This document shows, one piece after another, positions 42,369-51,262 of a DNA stretch of 64,000 nucleotides (the stretch's first letter is position 1; every line of letters starts with the position of its first letter). Below the pieces are notes generated by a model that searched no databases, had not been told where the DNA came from, and saw only the letters and a list, made by a program, of their open reading frames with translations. This stretch comes from Streptomyces sp. NRRL S-31. GTDB lineage: Bacteria; Actinomycetota; Actinomycetes; Streptomycetales; Streptomycetaceae. The translations under genes and the position numbers were made by a program. The stretch is from assembly GCF_000718775.1 (NCBI RefSeq), contig NZ_JOCB01000052.1, forward strand, positions 4,579 through 68,578, given 5' to 3'.

Positions 42369-43397
42369 TCAGCCCTCGGCCACGGCGCGCAGCCGGTCCA
42401 GCACGTCGGCCCGCAGCTCGGCCGGCTCCAGCACCACCACGTCCGGCCCGAACTCCACCAGCCAGGCGTCCAGACCGTGCCCGTACGGAATCTCCAACTC
42501 GTCCCAGCCGTTCCCGAGTTCCCGGACCTTGGCGGCCTTCGCCCGAAGGGGGTAACCGGCGCCGGAGCGCAGCCGGATCAGCGCCGAGCGGTCCGCCGTC
42601 TCGCCGGCCCAGCTCGCGACGGTCTCCCGGACGGTCACGACGTCCGGCACGGGCGCGGTGAAGCCCGTGCCGCGGGAACGGACCTTGCCGGTGATCCGCG
42701 AGAGCCGGAAGACGCGCTCGGCGCCCCGGTCACGGTCGAACCCGGCCAGATACCAGTGGCCGCGCCAGCACTCCAGCGCCCACGGCTCGACATGCCGGGG
42801 CTCGGGGCGGGCGGCGGAGGCCTTGCGGTAGTCGAAGAGGACCGGGCGGCGGTCGCGGCAGGCCAGCATCAGCGGTTCGAAGGCGGCCTCGTGCACCGGG
42901 ATGCGCGGCTCCAGCGCGCCGTGCGCCTCGTACGGGTCGACCTCCTCCGGCAGGCCCGCGGCGCGCAGCTTCTGGAGGGCCCCGCTGGCGGCGCCGGCCA
43001 GCCGGGCCTGCTGCCAGACCTTGGCGGCGAGACCGAGGGCGGCTGCCTCCTCGGCGTCCAGGGTGATGGGAGGCAGGCGGTTGCTGTCACGGCGGGCCAG
43101 GTAGCCGACCTCGCCGTCGAGGTTCTCGACGGTCTCGATGACCAGACCCAGCTCGCGCAGGTCGTCCTTGTCCCGCTCGAACATGCGGTTGAAGGAGTCG
43201 TCGGAGGAGCCCGCCGCCCCCTTGTCGGGCCTGGAGGCCGCCCCTCCCCCCGGCCTGGAGGCCGCCCCTCCCCCCGGCCTGGAGGCCTCGACGTAAGCCT
43301 CGATGGAGTCGCGCAGCTCGCGCTTGCTGAGTGGCCGGCGTGCGCCGAGCAGACACAGCGCGAGGTTCATCAGCCGCTCGGCCTTGGCAATGGCCAT
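42369..43397 (-). CDS. pafB: WYL-domain DNA-damage regulator PafB
   Basis: A 342-aa partner of PafC with the same layout: winged helix (about 1-85), WYL domain (about 150-235, CRDRRPVLFDYRKASAARPEPRHVEP in parts) and WCX domain. Within the DNA-binding part there is a Gly/Pro-rich insertion (about 36-60) encoded by a 24-bp tandem repeat (ASRPGGGA twice, then ASRPDKGA). A TACGGT box on the minus strand about 35 nt upstream may be its -10. Transcribed with pafC. Confidence 0.94.
   Translation of the reverse strand: MAIAKAERLMNLALCLLGARRPLSKRELRDSIEAYVEASRPGGGAASRPGGGAASRPDKGAAGSSDDSFNRMFERDKDDLRELGLVIETVENLDGEVGYLARRDSNRLPPITLDAEEAAALGLAAKVWQQARLAGAASGALQKLRAAGLPEEVDPYEAHGALEPRIPVHEAAFEPLMLACRDRRPVLFDYRKASAARPEPRHVEPWALECWRGHWYLAGFDRDRGAERVFRLSRITGKVRSRGTGFTAPVPDVVTVRETVASWAGETADRSALIRLRSGAGYPLRAKAAKVRELGNGWDELEIPYGHGLDAWLVEFGPDVVVLEPAELRADVLDRLRAVAEG
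43228..43287. repeat. 24-bp tandem repeat within pafB
   Basis: Two full copies (43228-43251, 43252-43275) and a 12-bp partial third, in frame, encoding ASRPGGGA units in the winged-helix region of PafB. Confidence 0.9.
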
Positions 43398-43470
43398 CGA
43401 CGCCCTTCGCCTTCCCTATGGTGCTTCCGATCGATGACCGTACCGCTCCACGGGGCCGGGACAAAGCCGA

Positions 43471-43498
43471 GGGCCCATGCCCGGGCGGGCATGGGCCC
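43471..43498 (-). terminator. Terminator between fkbP and pafB
   Basis: Perfect 12-bp stem GGGCCCATGCCC/GGGCATGGGCCC with a 4-nt loop. A second pair of self-complementary ACCGGCCGGT elements lies next to it at about 43519-43544. Confidence 0.8.
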
Positions 43499-43557
43499 CA
43501 GGTGATCGGATCCGGTCGGAACCGGCCGGTGGGAACCGGCCGGTCGACCGGCGCGGA

Positions 43558-43929
43558 TCAGACGGCGATGAGGTCCACCACGAAGATGAGGGTCTCACCG
43601 GGCTTGATCGCCGGGGTCGGGCTCTGGTTGCCGTAGGCGAGGTGGGCCGGGATGGTCAGCTGGCGACGGCCACCGACCTTCATGCCCTGCACGCCCAGGT
43701 CCCAGCCCTTGATGACACGGCCGCCGCCCAGCGGGAAGCGGAACGGGGCGTTACGGTTCCAGCTGGCGTCGAACTCCTCGCCGGTGCTGAAGGCCACGCC
43801 GACGTAGTGGACGGTGACCGTCTGGCCCGCCTGCGCGACCTCGCCGTCACCCTCCCAGATGTCCTTGATCTCGAGGTCCGCCGGGGGCTCGCCGCCCGGG
43901 AAGTCGATCTCGGGCTTCTCGATGCTCAC
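43558..43929 (-). CDS. fkbP: FKBP-type peptidyl-prolyl isomerase
   Basis: A cytoplasmic 123-aa single-domain FKBP. It catalyses cis-trans isomerisation of Xaa-Pro bonds. Typical core residues are present: VTVHYVGV, FDASWNRNAPFRFPLG, VIKGWDLGVQGMKVGGRRQLTIP, LAYGNQSP, TLIFVVDL. The extra N-terminal helix (EKPEIDFPGGEPPADLEI) is usual in Streptomyces. Lies between pafBC and a secreted FKBP gene, and is separately terminated. Confidence 0.96.
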   Translation of the reverse strand: MSIEKPEIDFPGGEPPADLEIKDIWEGDGEVAQAGQTVTVHYVGVAFSTGEEFDASWNRNAPFRFPLGGGRVIKGWDLGVQGMKVGGRRQLTIPAHLAYGNQSPTPAIKPGETLIFVVDLIAV

Positions 43930-44013
43930 GTCAAAAGCTCCTGCTTGTGTACGACACGAAACGTGGACAGTCTTTCATCCCCGGGGCCCTCCGGCCCGCC
44001 ATGGGCCCGAGCG

Positions 44014-45021
44014 TCACATCGCCGCGAGGATGTCCACCGTGAAGACGAGGGTGGAGCCCTTCTTGACGGCCCCGCCGCTCGGCGGGTTGTCGCCGTAGCC
44101 CAGCTCCGGCGGGATGACGAGCAGGACCCTGCTGCCCACCTTCTTGCCGGTCAGGCCCTGCGCGAGGCCCTTGACCGCCTGCTGCATCTGCTCCAGCGAG
44201 AACTGGCTGAGCCGGCCGGAGCCATAGGTCCGCTGGAAGGTCTTGCCACCGTCCCAGACCAGGCCCTGGAACTGGCACAGGACCGTCTGGTCGGCCTTCA
44301 GCTCGGGGCCGTCGCCCTCCAGCACGTACTCCGACACGAGCTTCTTCGGCGGGTCGGTCCGGGGCGGGACGGTGACCTTCGGCACCTGGCCGTCGGTGTT
44401 GGTGCCCACCTTCGGCAGGGCGGCGTCGGTCTGCGGGACCACGGTGCCCTTGGCGGAGCTCTTGGAGTTGAAGGACTCGATCAGGTCGATGACGAAGACC
44501 AGGGTGTCGGTGCCCTTGATGCCGGCCTGCGGGTTGCCGCCCTTGCCGTACCCCAGGGCCGGCGGGACGGCGATCTCGATCCGGCTGCCGGTCTTCTTGC
44601 CCTGGAGGGCGTACCGCCAGCCGTCGATGATGCTGCCCTGGGCGAGCTGCATGACCAGCGGGCGCTTGCGGTCGTAGGAGTTGTCGAAGACCTTGGCCGT
44701 GTCCCAGATCTGGCCGAGGTAGTCGGCCCGGATGAAGTCGTTCTCCGCGACCGCCCGGCCGCTGCCCGCGATCGCCGTCCTGACGGCCAGGTTCTCCGAC
44801 GGGTCGCCCGGCCCCTTGGCGACGGTCGGCTTCTCGCCGAACCTCGTGCCCGCGGTGATCGCCGGCAGCGGTCCGTCCACGATCTTGGGCGGCGGCGCCG
44901 AGGACGCCGAGGCCGACGGCGACGCGCTGGTCTTGCCGGACTCGGACGAGCCGTCACCGCAGCCGGCGAGCGTGACCAGTCCTGCGGGTACGGCGGCGAG
45001 GAGGAGTGAACGTCGGCGCAC
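44014..45021 (-). CDS. Lipoprotein with two FKBP domains
   Basis: A 335-aa extracytoplasmic peptidyl-prolyl isomerase. A signal peptide ends in the lipobox LAGC (Cys21), followed by a Ser/Pro linker. FKBP domain 1 spans about 75-180 (GWRYALQGKKTGSRIEIAVPPALGYG in parts) and domain 2 about 230-335 (GLAQGLTGKKVGSRVLLVIPPELGYGDNPP in parts). It probably helps fold secreted proteins at the membrane surface. A TAGAGT box at 45072-45067 could be its -10. Confidence 0.94.
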   Translation of the reverse strand: MRRRSLLLAAVPAGLVTLAGCGDGSSESGKTSASPSASASSAPPPKIVDGPLPAITAGTRFGEKPTVAKGPGDPSENLAVRTAIAGSGRAVAENDFIRADYLGQIWDTAKVFDNSYDRKRPLVMQLAQGSIIDGWRYALQGKKTGSRIEIAVPPALGYGKGGNPQAGIKGTDTLVFVIDLIESFNSKSSAKGTVVPQTDAALPKVGTNTDGQVPKVTVPPRTDPPKKLVSEYVLEGDGPELKADQTVLCQFQGLVWDGGKTFQRTYGSGRLSQFSLEQMQQAVKGLAQGLTGKKVGSRVLLVIPPELGYGDNPPSGGAVKKGSTLVFTVDILAAM

Positions 45022-45083
45022 GGAAGAGCCTCGTAATCGGTCGATCTTGCGGATGGCGTGCGCGCAACTCTACGACTCGAGAA

Positions 45084-45112
45084 GGGCGCCGTACGGAAAA
45101 CGTACGGCGCCC
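45084..45112 (-). terminator. Terminator after pafA
   Basis: Perfect 12-bp stem GGGCGCCGTACG/CGTACGGCGCCC with a 5-nt loop (T-rich on the minus strand), 53 nt past the pafA stop codon and upstream of the FKBP lipoprotein gene. Confidence 0.85.
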
Positions 45113-45164
45113 GTGTGGCGTTCCGGCATTTCGCGGCCCGGACGCTTGCCCCACCCGCTTTCGC

Positions 45165-46526
45165 CTACATTCCGGCGATCAGCTTCTCCACCCGGTCGTC
45201 CACCGAACGGAACGGGTCCTTGCACAGGACGGTGCGCTGGGCCTGGTCGTTGAGCTTGAGGTGCACCCAGTCGACGGTGAAGTCCCGGCGCTGTTCCTGG
45301 GCCCGCCGGATGAAGTCGCCGCGCAGCCTGGCCCGAGTGGTCTGCGGGGGCACCGACTTGCCCTCGAAGATCTTCAAGTCGTTGCAGACCCGGGTGGCTT
45401 GGCCCTTCTTCTCCAGCAGGTAGTACAGGCCACGACGGCGGTGGATGTCGTGGTAGGCGAGGTCTATCTGGGCGACCCGCGGGTGCGACATCGTCATGTT
45501 GTGCTTGGCCCGGTACCGCTCGATGAGCTTGTACTTCATGACCCAGTCGATCTCGGTCCCGATGCGGTCCAGTTCCTCGGTCTCGATCGCCTCGAGCGTG
45601 CGGCCCCACAGCTCCAGGACCCGCGCGACCGTGCCGGTGCGGATGCCGCGGCGGTCGCAGAAGTCCACGGCCTTGTCGAAGTACTCGCGCTGCACCTCCA
45701 GCGCGGATGCCTCCCGGCCGCTGGCCAGGCGCACCTTGCGCCGGCCGGTGATGTCGTGGCTGACCTCGCGGATCGCCCGGATCGGGTTCTCCAGGGTGAG
45801 GTCGCGCATCACGGTGCCGGCCTCGATCATGCGCAGCACCAGGTCGGTGGCGCCGACCTTGAGCAGCATCGTGGTCTCGGACATGTTGGAGTCGCCGACG
45901 ATGACGTGCAGCCGGCGGTAGCGCTCGGCGTCCGCGTGGGGTTCGTCGCGGGTGTTGATGATGGGCCGGGAGCGCGTCGTCGCCGAGGAGACGCCCTCCC
46001 AGATGTGCTCCGCGCGCTGGCTGACGCAGTAGACGGCGCCGCGCGGGGTCTGGAGCACCTTGCCGGCGCCGCACAGCAGCTGCCGGGTGACCAGGAAGGG
46101 GATGAGGATGTCCGCGAGCCGGGAGAACTCCCCGTGCCGGGCCACCAGGTAGTTCTCGTGGCAGCCGTAGGAGTTGCCCGCCGAGTCGGTGTTGTTCTTG
46201 AAGAGGTAGACGTCGCCCGCGATTCCTTCCTCGTGCAGGCGTCGTTCCGCGTCCACCAGGAGTCCCTCGAGAATGCGCTCGCCGGCCTTGTCGTGGGTGA
46301 CCAGTTCGATCACGTTGTCACATTCGGGTGTCGCGTATTCCGGATGTGAGCCCACGTCGAGATAGAGGCGGGCGCCGTTCCGCAGAAAGACATTGCTGCT
46401 GCGGCCCCATGACACGACACGGCGGAAGAGGTACCGCGCCACCTCGTCAGGAGACAGGCGCCGCTGTCCCCTGAACGTGCACGTGACGCCGTACTCGTTC
46501 TCCAGCCCGAAAATGCGGCGGTCCAT
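45165..46526 (-). CDS. pafA: Pup-protein ligase PafA
   Basis: PafA, 453 aa, attaches the C-terminal glutamate of deamidated Pup to substrate lysines using ATP. It belongs to the carboxylate-amine ligase fold shared with Dop. Visible are the N-terminal metal/ATP strand [74 protein letters not shown] (in parts) and a C-terminal Pup-binding domain. Separated from prcBA by an MFS/LacI insertion. S. coelicolor has the same arrangement as far as I recall. Confidence 0.97.
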   Translation of the reverse strand: MDRRIFGLENEYGVTCTFRGQRRLSPDEVARYLFRRVVSWGRSSNVFLRNGARLYLDVGSHPEYATPECDNVIELVTHDKAGERILEGLLVDAERRLHEEGIAGDVYLFKNNTDSAGNSYGCHENYLVARHGEFSRLADILIPFLVTRQLLCGAGKVLQTPRGAVYCVSQRAEHIWEGVSSATTRSRPIINTRDEPHADAERYRRLHVIVGDSNMSETTMLLKVGATDLVLRMIEAGTVMRDLTLENPIRAIREVSHDITGRRKVRLASGREASALEVQREYFDKAVDFCDRRGIRTGTVARVLELWGRTLEAIETEELDRIGTEIDWVMKYKLIERYRAKHNMTMSHPRVAQIDLAYHDIHRRRGLYYLLEKKGQATRVCNDLKIFEGKSVPPQTTRARLRGDFIRRAQEQRRDFTVDWVHLKLNDQAQRTVLCKDPFRSVDDRVEKLIAGM

Positions 46527-46535
46527 GAGGGAACA

Positions 46536-47795
46536 TTACGCCCGATCACGCGAGCTGAAACGGGGTTCGGCGGCACGATTTGGATCATTTTCCGATGAAG
46601 CCGCAACGACCGCGCCTCGCGCGGGAGCTGCGAGGACCCCTCCGGTGGCCAGCAGGACCAGCAGCGAAACGGCCCCGGCCAGGCCCGGAAGGGCGAAACC
46701 CCACCGGTCGCCGCCGGCCTGGACCACGGGTCCCGCCAGGCCGGTTCCGACCGAGGCGCCCACGGTGAACGTCGTCACGAGCCAGGAGAACGCCTCGGTG
46801 ACCGTTCCGCGGGGCGCGTGCCGGTCCACGATGATGAACGCGCAGGCGATGCAGGGCGCCAAGAAGACTCCGGAGACCACACTGAGCAGCACCATGGCGA
46901 CCGGGCCCGGGGTCAGCGTGAGCGGCAGGTAACAGACCGCCAGAAGGGCCACCAGGACCCGGAGTCGCCGTTCGGGGGCGCCGGCCCACCGGCGGGCGCC
47001 GTAGACGGTGCCGCCGGCCAGGGCCCCGAGACCCAGCCCCGCCATCAGCCAGCCGTAGACCGCGTCGCCGCCGTGGCCGTCGGCGTACGACACCGCGGCG
47101 ACCGTGATGGAGCCCAGCGCGATGCCGACGAACAGGAAGGCGGCGAGCAGCACGAGCAGGCCGGGCGAGCGCAGCGCGCCCAGCCAGTGGGCCTCGCGCG
47201 GGGCCGAGCGCCACGCGCGCGAGGGCGGCGAGACGACTACGGAGAGGGCGCCGAGGACGCCCAGGAGGTTGAGCACGAGCAGGGCGGCGCGCTCGTCCCA
47301 CACGGCGACGCACAGGGTCACCAGCAGCGGGCCGACGGTGAACATGACCTCCTGCGCGATGGCGTCCATGGCGTACGCGGTGTGCACCTGGTCCTCGCGG
47401 CGCAGCACGGAGGGCCACAGGGCGCGCAGGCCGCCCTCCAGGGGCGGGGTGAACAGGCCGGCCGCCGCGACGGACGCGTAGGCGAGCGGCAGCGGGTCGG
47501 TGCCGCCGAGCGCGAAGACGGTCATGGCGAGGGCGGCGAGGACGGCCGCGGGCAGCTGGACGCGCGGCTGCCCGTACAGGTCCACGAGCCGGCCCAGCAC
47601 CGGCTGGCCGACCGCGTTGGCGACGCCGTACACGGCCGCGAGGGCGCCGGCCAGGCTGTAGGTGCCGCCCTCGGCGCGGACGAAGAGGACCAGGGCGATG
47701 GCGGCGGTGCCGTTCGGCAGCCGGCCCACCAGGGTGCCGGCGAGCAGCCGGAGCGCGTGTCTCGCCCTCAGGATCTCCAGGTATCCCGCGGCCAT
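46536..47795 (-). CDS. MFS transporter
   Basis: A 419-aa major facilitator with about 12 hydrophobic helices. The conserved loop 2-3 motif is seen in VLGRLVDLYGQPRVQLP. It may export a drug or metabolite; substrate unknown. ATG 47795 is selected since GGAGG lies 6 nt upstream; the longer frame start (47843) would include the operator region. Divergent from a LacI-family repressor gene, with a shared operator between them, so expression is probably repressed by that protein. It ends 9 bp before pafA begins, so read-through into pafA is likely. Confidence 0.9.
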   Translation of the reverse strand: MAAGYLEILRARHALRLLAGTLVGRLPNGTAAIALVLFVRAEGGTYSLAGALAAVYGVANAVGQPVLGRLVDLYGQPRVQLPAAVLAALAMTVFALGGTDPLPLAYASVAAAGLFTPPLEGGLRALWPSVLRREDQVHTAYAMDAIAQEVMFTVGPLLVTLCVAVWDERAALLVLNLLGVLGALSVVVSPPSRAWRSAPREAHWLGALRSPGLLVLLAAFLFVGIALGSITVAAVSYADGHGGDAVYGWLMAGLGLGALAGGTVYGARRWAGAPERRLRVLVALLAVCYLPLTLTPGPVAMVLLSVVSGVFLAPCIACAFIIVDRHAPRGTVTEAFSWLVTTFTVGASVGTGLAGPVVQAGGDRWGFALPGLAGAVSLLVLLATGGVLAAPARGAVVAASSENDPNRAAEPRFSSRDRA

Positions 47796-47810
47796 GCCCT
47801 GCCTCCAAGT

Positions 47811-47841
47811 GTTACGTATAACTTCCTTCGTCATACGTACC
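47811..47841. promoter_or_regulatory. Inverted-repeat operator between MFS and LacI genes
   Basis: GTTACGTAT (47811-47819) and ATACGTACC (47833-47841) form an 8-of-9 inverted repeat around 13 bp. Each arm contains the palindrome TACGTA. Strongly AT-rich for this genome; likely LacI-family binding sites that control both divergent genes. Confidence 0.65.
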
Positions 47842-47883
47842 ATGTGCGCTGTTCACCCGTCCACACGAAGGAGCAGGCCCACG

Positions 47884-48900
47884 GTGGCACGCAGCAGCAC
47901 GCGCCCGACCAGCCGGGACGTCGCCCACGCGGCCGGGGTGTCCCAGGCGGCCGTCTCCCTCGTGCTGGGCGACAAGTGGCGCGGCCGGGTGTCGCAGGCC
48001 ACCGCCGAGCGGGTCCGGGAGGCCGCGCGCGACCTCGGCTACCGGCCCAACCTCGCCGCCCGCAACCTGCGACTGGGCCGCACCCGCACCGTCCTGCTCG
48101 TGGTGCCCGCCCTGACCACGGAGTTCTTCGCCGGCGTCTACACCGGCGCCGCGCGGGTGGCGGCCGAGCACGGCTTCGGCGTGGTCCTCTACCCCTCCCC
48201 CGAGGGCATCGGCCCGGCCCGGGACCCCTTCGCGTCGGCGCGGGCCGCCCTGGACGGCGTCATCGCCTCCTCGATGGCCGCCGACGCCCTGACGGCGATC
48301 CGCGGCGAGGCGCTGCCCCTGGTCATGCTGGACAGCGACCCCGCGGGCAGCCTGGGCGCCGCGACCGTGAACCTGGACATCGCCGACGGTGTCCGCCAGG
48401 TCGCCGCGCACCTGCTGGGCCTGGGCCACCGGCGGGTGCTGCACCTGGCCGCCGACGTGCCCTCCTGGACCTTCGAGGTGCGCGCGAAGGAGCTGGCGGC
48501 GCGGCTGGCCGCCGTGCCCGGCACACGGCTCCGCACGGCCCGGGCGCCGATCTCCATCGAGGGGGCGCGGGCCGCCGCCCACGCCGCGTTCACCGCGCCC
48601 GGGCCCCGGCCCACGGCGGTGGTCTGCGACGACGACAAGCTCGCCGCCGGTGCCTACAAGGCGCTGCGCCGCCTCGGGCTGCGCGTCCCGGACGACGTCT
48701 CCGTCACCGGTCTCGACGACCTCGCCCTGGCCACCGCGCTCGACCCCGAACTGACGACGGTGCGGCTGGACGCCGAGCTGTTCGGGGAGCGCGGCATGAG
48801 CGCGCTGCTGGCGGTCCTGGAGGGCCGGGAGCCGGCCGGCGGGGACATCCCGGTGGAACTGGTCGTGCGGGGCTCCACGGCCCCGCCCCGGGAGCCCTGA
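47884..48900 (+). CDS. LacI-family transcriptional repressor
   Basis: A 338-aa LacI-type regulator. The HTH is at about 8-55 (TSRDVAHAAGVSQAAVSLVLGD with hinge NLAARNLRLGRT, in parts) and the periplasmic-binding-type effector domain occupies the rest (VLLVVPALTTEFFAGVYTGA, VVCDDDKLAAGAYKALR, VTGLDDLALATAL). It presumably controls the divergent MFS gene. GTG 47884 follows AAGGAG at about 10 nt. Ends in a strong bidirectional terminator shared with prcA. Confidence 0.92.
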   Translation: MARSSTRPTSRDVAHAAGVSQAAVSLVLGDKWRGRVSQATAERVREAARDLGYRPNLAARNLRLGRTRTVLLVVPALTTEFFAGVYTGAARVAAEHGFGVVLYPSPEGIGPARDPFASARAALDGVIASSMAADALTAIRGEALPLVMLDSDPAGSLGAATVNLDIADGVRQVAAHLLGLGHRRVLHLAADVPSWTFEVRAKELAARLAAVPGTRLRTARAPISIEGARAAAHAAFTAPGPRPTAVVCDDDKLAAGAYKALRRLGLRVPDDVSVTGLDDLALATALDPELTTVRLDAELFGERGMSALLAVLEGREPAGGDIPVELVVRGSTAPPREP

Positions 48901-48903
48901 CGC

Positions 48904-48936
48904 GGGAAGGCCCCGGCCTGGGGCCGGGGCCTTCCC
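48904..48936. terminator. Bidirectional terminator, lacI/prcA
   Basis: Perfect 15-bp stem (48904-48918 with 48922-48936, 3-nt loop) between the convergent lacI-type gene and prcA. Confidence 0.9.
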
Positions 48937-48957
48937 GTCGGTGCGGACCGGGTCGGG

Positions 48958-49695
48958 TCACTCCTCCTCGGAGCTCTCCGCTTCCGTGCTGGCGCCGTCC
49001 GCCTCCAGCAGGCGGGCGAGCTGACGGCCGACGATCCGCTTGAACTTGCGCTTCTGCGGACGGGTGCGGTCCAGCACGGCGACTTCGAGGCGCTCGGCGG
49101 GGATCTCCCGCTCGCTGCCGTTGGTGTCCCGCGACAGGGCCTGCACCGCCAGCTTCAGGGCCTCGGCGAGGCTCATGCCGTCGCGGTGGCGCTGGTCCAG
49201 GAAACCGCTGATCTGCTCGGCGTTGCCGCCCACCGCGACCGAGCCGTGCTCGTCCACGATGGAGCCGTCGTGCGGCAGCCGGTAGATCTGGTCGCCCTCG
49301 GGGGTCTCCCCCACCTCGGCCACCACCAGCTCCACCTCGTACGGCTTCTCGGCCGCGGAGGAGAAGATGGTGCCCAGCGTCTGGGCGTAGACGTTGGCCA
49401 GGCCCCGGGCGGTGACGTCGTCCCGGTCGTAGGTGTAGCCGCGCAGGTCGGCGTAGCGGACGCCGCCGATGCGCAGGTTCTCGTACTCGTTGTACTTGCC
49501 GGCCGCCGCGAAGCCGATCCGGTCGTAGATCTCGCTGAACTTGTGCAGCGCGCGGGACGGGTTCTCGCCGACGAACACGATGCCGTCGGCGTACTGGAGC
49601 ACGACCAGGCTGCGGCCACGGGCGATGCCCTTGCGGGCGTACTCCGCCCGGTCGGCCATGGCCTGCTGGGGTGAGACATAGAACGGCGTCGACAC
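48958..49695 (-). CDS. prcA: 20S proteasome alpha subunit
   Basis: PrcA, 245 aa, forms the outer alpha rings of the 20S proteasome. The N-terminal gate segment is [23 protein letters not shown] in parts, and family motifs [19 protein letters not shown] and [12 protein letters not shown] are seen. An acidic tail ([14 protein letters not shown]) is present. Transcribed after prcB (60-bp gap). GTG start at 49695. Works with ARC and Pup in targeted degradation. Confidence 0.97.
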   Translation of the reverse strand: MSTPFYVSPQQAMADRAEYARKGIARGRSLVVLQYADGIVFVGENPSRALHKFSEIYDRIGFAAAGKYNEYENLRIGGVRYADLRGYTYDRDDVTARGLANVYAQTLGTIFSSAAEKPYEVELVVAEVGETPEGDQIYRLPHDGSIVDEHGSVAVGGNAEQISGFLDQRHRDGMSLAEALKLAVQALSRDTNGSEREIPAERLEVAVLDRTRPQKRKFKRIVGRQLARLLEADGASTEAESSEEE

Positions 49696-49755
49696 CGGTT
49701 ATCCGTCCCTTTCTGTCATGGTCACTGGATCACCTTGGATAAGAAGCGGGTCCGC

Positions 49756-50601
49756 TCAGAGCAGGGCGGCCTTGGGGCCGTCGGGCTCCTCCAGGCGCTT
49801 CTGGAGCACCCCGCGGGCGGTCTCGGACGACTCCTCCTCGGTGAGCCGGCGGAAGCCGTCCTCGGTGATCACGGTGATGATCGGGTAGATCCGGCGGGCG
49901 ACATCGGGACCACCGGTCGCCGAGTCGTCGTCAGCCGCGTCGTAGAGGGCCTGCACCACGAGGGTGATGGCCTGGTCCTCGCTCAGGTCGTCACGGAAGA
50001 GCTTCTTCATCGCACCGCGCGCGAAGATCGAGCCGGAGCCCGTCGCCGCGTAATGGTGCTCCTCGGACCGGCCGCCCGTGACGTCGTAGGAGAAGATGCG
50101 CCCCTTCTCGCGGTCCAGGTCGAACCCCGCGAAGAGAGGCACCACGGCCAGGCCCTGCATGGCCATGCCGAGGTTGGAGCGGATCATGGTCGACAGCCGG
50201 TTCGCCTTGCCCTCCAGGGACAGCTGGGCGCCCTCGACCTTCTCGAAGTGCTCCAGCTCCAGCTGGAAGAGCTTGACCATCTCGACGGCCAGGCCGGCCG
50301 TGCCGGCCATGCCGACGGCCGAGTACTCGTCGGCCGGGAAGACCTTCTCGATGTCCCGCTGGGCGATGACGTTGCCCATCGTGGCCCGCCGGTCACCGGC
50401 GAGCACCACACCGCCGGGGAACGTCACGGCCACGATCGTCGTGCCGTGCGGCGCCTCGATGACGCCCTTGGCGGGCGGCAGCTGCCGGTTGCCGGGCAGC
50501 AGCTCCGGCTGGTGCCCGGAGAGGAAGTCCATGAACGAAGAGGATCCTGGCGTCAGGAAGGCAGCTGGTAGACGCCCGGTGCCACGGGTATTGGCTTCCA
50601 C
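49756..50601 (-). CDS. prcB: 20S proteasome beta subunit
   Basis: PrcB, 281 aa, with a 53-residue propeptide ending ...VIEAPHG and catalytic Thr54 ([11 protein letters not shown]). The processed subunit forms the inner beta rings and carries the peptidase activity. GTG 50601 follows GGAAGGA and gives exactly the length I recall for S. coelicolor PrcB. Its 5' end overlaps the tail of a decayed endonuclease VII frame (50553-50618), which also stays in frame with prcB through an upstream extension, so longer predicted starts are artefacts. Confidence 0.97.
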   Translation of the reverse strand: MEANTRGTGRLPAAFLTPGSSSFMDFLSGHQPELLPGNRQLPPAKGVIEAPHGTTIVAVTFPGGVVLAGDRRATMGNVIAQRDIEKVFPADEYSAVGMAGTAGLAVEMVKLFQLELEHFEKVEGAQLSLEGKANRLSTMIRSNLGMAMQGLAVVPLFAGFDLDREKGRIFSYDVTGGRSEEHHYAATGSGSIFARGAMKKLFRDDLSEDQAITLVVQALYDAADDDSATGGPDVARRIYPIITVITEDGFRRLTEEESSETARGVLQKRLEEPDGPKAALL

Positions 50602-50837
50602 GGGTTTCCTTCCACGTAGCGGCAGTCCGGCGGGCGAGCCGGGGACAGGACTCCCCCGCTCGCCGGAGGCCGGAGTGCGGTTGTAGCACGGTATGCCACG
50701 GACCTTACCCGGCTGGTGGCGGTGATCCACATGCCCTGCGGCGGCCGTCTAGCGAGGACGAAGACCGCTCGCGGCCCGGACTCCTCCGGCCACGAGCAGC
50801 GCTCCGTCGTCCGCTCTCCGGCCACTACGGCTCCCAC
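50553..50837 (-). pseudogene. Decayed recombination endonuclease VII-like gene
   Basis: The 270 bp between prcB and pup hold fragments of a gene present at this site in other streptomycetes (SCO1645-like, from memory). In one frame (about 50670-50748) is [18 protein letters not shown], the Endonuclease_VII signature with its DHxH metal site, immediately after an in-frame TAG (50751-50749). In another frame (50618-50553) is [21 protein letters not shown]..., the typical end of such proteins, overlapping the prcB start. The pieces are in different frames, and the N-terminal zinc CxxC part is not found, so it is broken. Confidence 0.7.
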
Positions 50838-50871
50838 ACCCTCGAACCACTGATCCGAAGGCGCGAGCGGC

Positions 50872-51090
50872 TTACTGCCCGCCCTTTTGCACGAAGGAGC
50901 GTACGAAGTCCTCCGCGTTCTCCTCGAGGACGTCGTCGATCTCGTCCAGCACGGAGTCCACGTCGTCGGACAGCTTCTCGTGCCGCTCCTTGAGGTCGCC
51001 CTGCGCCTGCGCGTCCTGCGCCTGCTCCTCGACCTCCTCGGTGGACCGCGTGGCCTTCTGCTGACCGCCGCCGGTGTCCTTGGTCGCCAT
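50872..51090 (-). CDS. pup: Prokaryotic ubiquitin-like protein Pup
   Basis: Pup, 72 aa, intrinsically disordered with a coiled-coil-prone middle (about 30-60) that binds the ARC/Mpa coiled coils. It ends in Gly-Gly-Gln; Dop must deamidate the Gln to Glu before PafA can ligate it. ATG 51090 has GAGGG just upstream. Lies between dop and the endonuclease relic/prcB, in the usual order. Confidence 0.98.
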   Translation of the reverse strand: MATKDTGGGQQKATRSTEEVEEQAQDAQAQGDLKERHEKLSDDVDSVLDEIDDVLEENAEDFVRSFVQKGGQ

Positions 51091-51134
51091 AACCCTCACC
51101 CCGCTCAGTTCGCCTGCCGATCGGTGATGATCAG

Positions 51135-51157
51135 ACCCTACAAGCCGGGTCCGACAT
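51135..51157 (-). promoter_or_regulatory. pup promoter candidate, weak PafBC-like
   Basis: On the minus strand ATGTCGGAC (51157-51149), 8 nt, TAGGGT (51140-51135), about 45 nt before the pup ATG. The -10 and the spacing fit the damage motif, but only 6 of 9 upstream bases match, so an ordinary promoter is as likely. Confidence 0.35.
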
Positions 51158-51262
51158 CGGCCCCGCAGTTGGTGCAACGTACGGGGGCCATTCCGATGAT
51201 TCCCTGGCGGCGGGGTTTCCACCCCGCCCGCCCGGTCGCAACCGGGTACCCCCTGACTCCGC

